NCBI GenBank assembly: GCA_030642645.1
Contig: DAOWNJ010000013.1
Location: 1 to 13,544 of the forward strand
From: Dehalococcoidia bacterium
Lineage (GTDB): Bacteria > Chloroflexota > Dehalococcoidia > E44-bin15 > DAOWNJ01
Reading direction: 5' to 3'
DNA length: 13,544 nucleotides
This document shows, piece after piece, positions 13,113 through 13,544 of this stretch (positions within the stretch are counted from its first letter, which is position 1; each line of letters begins with the position of its first letter). The translations under genes and the position numbers were made by a program. The notes under the pieces were generated by a model. That model was not told the origin of the DNA. It saw only the letters and a list, made by a program, of their open reading frames with translations, and did no database searches.

Positions 13113-13544
13113 GTGGGCGAAAAAGGCATCTTAGCCAGATACCGTGAGTTTTTACCCCTCACCCCCCAGACCCCAATGATCACACTTGGGGAGGGGGATA
13201 CCCCTCTCATTCGTTCGCGGCAGATTGAAAAGGAGATCGGCTGCGGCGAGCTATACTTCAAGCTCGAGGGAATGAACCCCACGGGGTCATTTAAGGACCG
13301 GGGGATGGTGGTGGCGGTGGCAAAGGCCATTGAGGGGGGAAGCTCCGCTATTATGTGTGCCTCAACCGGCAACACCAGCGCCTCAGCGGCAGCATATGGG
13401 GCCCGCTTCGGACTTACGACCTATATAATCGTTCCCAAGGGAAGGGTTGCCCTGGGGAAGTTTGCCCAGGCACTTGCCTGCGGGGCAAGGATAATCGCCA
13501 TAGATGGCAACTTCGATCAGGCCCTTGAGCTGGTGAGGGCCCTC
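13113..13544 (+). CDS. thrC: Threonine synthase (ThrC), 3' end outside the window
   Basis: ThrC converts O-phosphohomoserine to threonine with pyridoxal phosphate, the last step of the pathway that uses the product of Hom (after homoserine kinase, which is not in view). Only the first 144 residues are present; the frame is open to the window edge. LGEGDTPLIRS at about 25-35, LEGMNPTGSFKDRGM with the cofactor lysine at 61, CASTGNTSASAAAYGARFGL and IIVPKGRVALGKFAQA are all typical. GTG at 13113 is chosen since the family normally has about 20 residues before the LGEGxTPL segment; ATG at 13174-13176 would remove them. A weak GAGG lies at 13099-13102. The start is two bases after the nuclease stop, so without its own promoter this gene depends on read-through from hom or on the nuclease promoter. 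Confidence 0.94.
   Translation, partial: MGEKGILARYREFLPLTPQTPMITLGEGDTPLIRSRQIEKEIGCGELYFKLEGMNPTGSFKDRGMVVAVAKAIEGGSSAIMCASTGNTSASAAAYGARFGLTTYIIVPKGRVALGKFAQALACGARIIAIDGNFDQALELVRAL

Noticed and set aside
1..13544. CRISPR array, tRNA, rRNA or insertion sequence
   Set aside because: I found no regularly spaced repeats, no cloverleaf-like segments, and no transposase or terminal inverted repeats by reading both strands.

Overview
This is a bacterial chromosomal window: it has ribosomal proteins S6 and S18 around a bacterial-type SSB, a bacterial ProA, GlyA and Hom/ThrC. The native genes are moderately GC-rich with G/C-ending codons and frequent AGG for Arg. The split two-subunit transketolase, the run rpsF-ssb-rpsR leading into hom and thrC, and the many small coupled genes suggest an anaerobic lineage such as Chloroflexota/Dehalococcoidia. 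That placement is an inference from gene order and protein style, not the result of a search.

Layout. (1) 26-1626, plus strand: proA (proline synthesis) and a small acidic protein of unknown function. (2) 1623-3464, minus strand: split transketolase, N-terminal then C-terminal subunit with TAG directly abutting ATG; its stop codon overlaps that of the convergent small gene within a shared CTAG. (3) 3465-3648: an AT-rich divergent control region with promoters in both directions and a perfect 19-bp palindrome. (4) 3649-4740: a more AT-rich Fic-domain gene carrying a self-inhibitory motif and a C-terminal winged helix, probably acquired. (5) 4793-9729: a tightly packed plus-strand run with an amidohydrolase (apparently leaderless), thpR, a small zinc-ribbon protein, a frame-disrupted coding remnant, a ComF-like phosphoribosyltransferase, a nucleotidyltransferase-like protein and glyA. 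(6) 9766-10943: rpsF-ssb-rpsR and a 52-residue membrane protein starting at TTG. (7) 10943-13544: hom and thrC (cut by the window edge), separated by a foreign-looking PD-(D/E)xK nuclease-like gene with its own promoter and Shine-Dalgarno, but with ATA where an ATG would be expected.

How the genes fit together. Hom and ThrC form the aspartate-to-threonine branch, GlyA makes glycine and one-carbon units, ProA makes proline and the transketolase supplies pentose phosphates, so much of the window is biosynthetic housekeeping. The S6-SSB-S18 cluster is the common translation/replication operon. Two genes stand out: the Fic protein and the nuclease-like protein. Each has its own promoter and sits at a junction in otherwise compact housekeeping DNA. 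I see no CRISPR array, tRNA, rRNA or insertion sequence. I do not see a clear new multi-gene system; the most unusual points are the Fic control region, the ATA-start nuclease gene between hom and thrC, the small membrane protein, and the frame-disrupted remnant upstream of comF.
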